The notes below the pieces were generated by a model. It saw only the letters and a list, made by a program, of their open reading frames with translations. It had not been told where the DNA came from and searched no databases. Source: CAYORM01 sp964406375 (lineage in GTDB: Bacteria; Pseudomonadota; Alphaproteobacteria; DSM-16000; Inquilinaceae). From it: a DNA stretch of 64,000 nt. This document shows, in pieces, positions 61,342 to 64,000 of this stretch. Location: positions 4,826-68,825 of the forward strand of contig CAYORM010000010.1 of the NCBI GenBank assembly GCA_964406375.1. Direction: 5' to 3'. The translations under genes and the position numbers were made by a program. Numbering within the stretch: position 1 is the first letter of the stretch; every line of letters starts with the position of its first letter.

Positions 61342-62742
61342 ATGCACGAGGATATCGGCTTCATGCCGGCGGTGGAGATGCTGGCGGCCTTCCGGGAGCG
61401 CCGCCTCTCCCCGGTGGAGGTGATGCAGGCGGTGCTGGCGCGGGTCGAGGCGGTGGACCCGAAGCTGAACGCCTTCGTCCTGGTGGATCCGGAGCCGGCG
61501 CTCGCAGCAGCGCGCGAGTCCGAGGCGCGCTGGCAGCGCGGCGCGCCGCTGGGCCGGCTGGACGGCGTGCCGGTCTCGGTGAAGGACATCCTGCTGTCGC
61601 GCGGCTGGCCGACCCTGCGCGGTTCCCGCACCGTGGAGCGCAACCAGGACTGGAACGAGGATGCGCCCGTCGTCGCGCGGCTGCGCGAGCATGGCGCCAT
61701 CCCCTTCGGCAAGACCAGCACGCCGGAATTCGGCTGGAAGGGGCTGGATGACAGCCCGCTGACCGGCTTCACCCGCAATCCCTGGAACCTGGACTGCACC
61801 ACCGGCGGCTCTTCCGGCGGCGCCGGCGCGCAGATCGCGGCCGGGCTGGGGCCGCTGGCGCTGGGCACCGATGCCGCCGGCTCGATCCGGATCCCGGCCT
61901 CGTTCTGCGGCATCTTCGGCCTGAAGCCCAGCTTCGGCCGAATCCCCGCCTGGCCGGCCAGCCCCTTCACCACCGTGGCGCATCTGGGCCCGATGACCCG
62001 CACCGTCGCCGATGCCGCGCTGATGCTGACCGTGCTGGCGGAGCCGGACTGGCGCGACTGGTACGCGCTGCCGCCGGAGGGGGCGGACTACACGATCGGC
62101 CTGGACGAAGGGGTGAGGGGGCTGCGCATCGCGTGGTCGGCCGACCTGGGCTATGCCGAGGTCGATCCGGAGGTGGCCCGCCTGGCCGCAGACGCGGCAC
62201 AGGTCTTCGCCGAGCTGGGCGCGACCGTGGAGGCGCGCGATCCCGGCTTCGCCAGCCCGGCGGAGCCGTTCTGGACCCACTGGCTGCTGGGCATCCGCAA
62301 CCTGCTGCGCAGCATGGCGCCGGCGAAGCGCGAGATGCTGGACCCGGGCCTGCGGCTCTGCTTCGAGGACAGCCTGGACGTCACCGTGGACCAGGTGCTG
62401 GACAGCCAGAATGCGCGCGCCGCCCTGGGCTTCCACATGAACCGTTTCCACCGCGACTACGACCTGCTGCTGACCCCGACCCTGGCGGTGCCGGCCTTTC
62501 CGCTGGGGCGGCTGGACCCGGAGGGACGGGAGGACCGCAACTGGCTGGGCTGGACGCCCTTCTCCTATCCCTTCAACTTCACCCAGCAGCCCGCCGCCAC
62601 CGTGCCCTGCGGCTTCACCGCCGCCGGCCTGCCGGTCGGCCTGCAGATCGTCGGCCCGCGCCATGCCGACGCCCTGGTGCTGCGCGCCGCCCGCGCCTTC
62701 GAGGAGGCGCGGCCCTGGGCGGCGCGGCGGCCACAGCTGTAG
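61342..62742 (+). CDS. Amidase (amidase signature family)
   Basis: The 466-residue product is an amidase-signature hydrolase. Its catalytic triad is recognisable: Lys81 in VSVKDI, cis-Ser at about 157-158 in TGGSSGGAG, and nucleophile Ser182 in GTDAAGSIRIP. The ATG at 61342 is preferred because GGGGAAGGGAG lies just upstream; an in-frame ATG at 61309 would add eleven residues. It may act on aliphatic or aryl amides, or as a GatA-like paralogue; no gatB/gatC are adjacent. Confidence 0.9.
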   Translation: MHEDIGFMPAVEMLAAFRERRLSPVEVMQAVLARVEAVDPKLNAFVLVDPEPALAAARESEARWQRGAPLGRLDGVPVSVKDILLSRGWPTLRGSRTVERNQDWNEDAPVVARLREHGAIPFGKTSTPEFGWKGLDDSPLTGFTRNPWNLDCTTGGSSGGAGAQIAAGLGPLALGTDAAGSIRIPASFCGIFGLKPSFGRIPAWPASPFTTVAHLGPMTRTVADAALMLTVLAEPDWRDWYALPPEGADYTIGLDEGVRGLRIAWSADLGYAEVDPEVARLAADAAQVFAELGATVEARDPGFASPAEPFWTHWLLGIRNLLRSMAPAKREMLDPGLRLCFEDSLDVTVDQVLDSQNARAALGFHMNRFHRDYDLLLTPTLAVPAFPLGRLDPEGREDRNWLGWTPFSYPFNFTQQPAATVPCGFTAAGLPVGLQIVGPRHADALVLRAARAFEEARPWAARRPQL

Positions 62743-62763
62743 CGCCGCCGCCCGCGAGGTCCC

Positions 62764-64000
62764 ATGCATCCCGCCGATCCAGCTTCCGTCCCCCCGGATT
62801 CCGCCTCCCCGGCCGACGCCCCCGGAGGCGCGGAGGCGCTGCGCCGCCACGGCATCGCGCCGCGCGCCTGGGCCGGCCATGCCCTGCTGACGGTGGCGGA
62901 GATGGGGCGCGCGGATGCGACCGCGATCGCCGGCGGCATCCCCGGCTACGAGCTGATGCAGGCGGCCGGCGCGGCCGTCGCCCGCCTGGTCATGGAGCGC
63001 TTCAGCCCGCGTCCCGTGATCGTTCTCTGCGGCCCCGGCAACAATGGCGGCGACGGCTATGTCGTCGCCCGCCTGCTGCAGCGGCGCGGCTGGCCGGTGC
63101 GGGTGGCGGCCCTGGGCGATCCCGCGGCGCTGCGCGGGGATGCGGCCCTGGCCCGCGCCGCCTGGGACGGCGGGATCGCGCCGCTGGCGCCGGAGGTCCT
63201 GTCCGGCGCGGCGCTGGTGGTGGAGGCCCTGTTCGGCGCCGGCCTGGCCCGCGACGTGACGGGGGAGGCGGCGGCAGTGCTGCAGGCCGCCTCCGCCGCC
63301 GGCCTGCCCTCGATCGCGGTGGACGTGCCCAGCGGCCTGGACGGCGATACCGGCGCGGTGCGGGGCTGCTGCCTGCCGGCGGCGGCGACGGCCACCTTCT
63401 TCCGCTTCAAGCCGGGCCACCTGCTGCTGCCGGGCCGCCGCCTGCGCGGCGACCTGCTGCTGGCCGATATCGGCATCCCCGCCGCCATCCTGCCCGGACT
63501 GGCGCCCGCCCAGGCCTGCAATGCGCCGGAACTGTGGCGCGACGCCTTTCCGCGGCCGCAGGCCGGCGGGCACAAGTACAGCCGCGGCCATCTGCTGGTG
63601 CGCGCCGGCGGCGCCACCGCCACCGGCGCCGCCCGCCTGGCGGCCGCCGCGGCGCTGCGCAGCGCCGCCGGCCTGGTCACCCTGGTGGCGGCGCCGGATG
63701 CGGCGCGGGCGGCGGCCCTGCAGCTCACGGCGGTGATGGTGGCCGCGGCGGCGGATGCGGCGGCGTTCGACGAACTGCTGGCAGACGAGCGGCGCAACGC
63801 CGTGCTGCTGGGCCCGGGCAATGGCGTCGGGCCGGAAACGCGCGCCGCCGTGCTGGCTGCGCTGCGCCGGGGCAAGGCCTGCCTGCTGGATGCCGATGCC
63901 CTGACCTCCTTCGCGGCAGAGCCGCAGGCGCGGTTTGCGGCGCTGCATGGCACTTGCGTCCTGACCCCGCATGAGGGGGCGTTCCGCCGCCTGTTCCCCG
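62764..64000 (+). CDS. nnr: NAD(P)H-hydrate epimerase/dehydratase, bifunctional (3' end missing)
   Basis: This metabolite-repair enzyme converts damaged NAD(P)HX back to NAD(P)H. The visible 412 codons hold an N-terminal YjeF epimerase domain (LTVAEMGRADATAI, LMQAAGAAVARL, CGPGNNGGDGYVVARLLQ, DVPSGLDGDTG) and the start of the ADP-dependent dehydratase domain (HKYSRGHLLVRAGG, LLGPGNGVGPET, DADALTSF, CVLTPHEGAFRRL). The frame stays open to the window edge, so the C-terminus is outside. It starts 21 bp after the amidase stop. The full protein would usually be about 490-510 residues. Confidence 0.93.
   Translation, partial: MHPADPASVPPDSASPADAPGGAEALRRHGIAPRAWAGHALLTVAEMGRADATAIAGGIPGYELMQAAGAAVARLVMERFSPRPVIVLCGPGNNGGDGYVVARLLQRRGWPVRVAALGDPAALRGDAALARAAWDGGIAPLAPEVLSGAALVVEALFGAGLARDVTGEAAAVLQAASAAGLPSIAVDVPSGLDGDTGAVRGCCLPAAATATFFRFKPGHLLLPGRRLRGDLLLADIGIPAAILPGLAPAQACNAPELWRDAFPRPQAGGHKYSRGHLLVRAGGATATGAARLAAAAALRSAAGLVTLVAAPDAARAAALQLTAVMVAAAADAAAFDELLADERRNAVLLGPGNGVGPETRAAVLAALRRGKACLLDADALTSFAAEPQARFAALHGTCVLTPHEGAFRRLFP

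Noticed and set aside
61129..63972. 947-codon minus-strand ORF opposite amidase and NAD(P)HX repair gene
   Set aside because: Its composition is Gly/Arg/Gln-rich without recognisable motifs, while both plus-strand frames have clear catalytic motifs.

Overview
The window is about 64 kb of dense, GC-rich bacterial chromosome with no rRNA, tRNA, insertion sequence, prophage or CRISPR array that I could recognise. Gene content points to an alphaproteobacterium: MlaA, a PagL-type lipid A deacylase, GlnE, EF-P with EpmA, a DUF455 protein, a class I (DhnA-type) aldolase and an aerobic CO-dehydrogenase-like cox operon. Many genes overlap by 4 bp (ATGA or GTGA), so translational coupling is common.

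Region 1 (1-20.5 kb) is mostly sugar or polyol uptake and oxidation. After the 3' part of mrdA (PBP2) comes an operon of a ribose-type ABC transporter (binding protein, double ATPase, permease), a GMC flavin oxidoreductase with a Gdh3-like small subunit, and a zinc alcohol dehydrogenase. It converges on a minus-strand XRE regulator/aldehyde dehydrogenase/SDR operon. A fatty acid desaturase coupled to a PhnD-like binding protein follows, then an FGGY kinase and a second ABC system (ATPase, two permeases, RhaS/LsrB-like binding protein) behind two LacI-type operator sites. A strong hairpin ends that operon.

Region 2 (20.5-27.2 kb) is envelope biology on the minus strand: MlaA, then an operon of OmpA-like protein, MotA/TolQ-like channel, coiled-coil MotB/OmpA protein and PagL-like deacylase, then SuhB.

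Region 3 (27.2-47 kb) is housekeeping and small metabolic units: efp and epmA (divergent), an HSL-type esterase, a short ThiE-like protein, fructose-bisphosphate aldolase, a DUF455/cupin pair, a LysR regulator divergent from DoxX and an extradiol dioxygenase, Bcp peroxiredoxin, glnE divergent from a large AsmA/DUF3971 protein, a TPR protein, an aldo-keto reductase, and a DAO-type oxidase with a class I glutamine amidotransferase.

Region 4 (47-57.3 kb) is a minus-strand molybdenum hydroxylase locus in the order coxG, coxS, coxL, coxM, coxD, coxE, two XdhC-family proteins, a fused molybdopterin-binding/MobA-like protein and an IscU/SufU-like scaffold. CoxL carries the AYRGAGR motif of form II enzymes, so the substrate need not be CO.

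Region 5 (57.4-64 kb), all plus strand, holds a SocA/DUF4065-like protein, a double cold-shock protein, an HDAC-family deacetylase, a DUF192 protein, a PaaI-type thioesterase, an amidase and the 5' part of an NAD(P)HX epimerase/dehydratase. Leu and Val codon choice shifts here from mixed CTC/CTG and GTC-rich to CTG- and GTG-rich, which may mean different ancestry or an assembly join near 57.4 kb.
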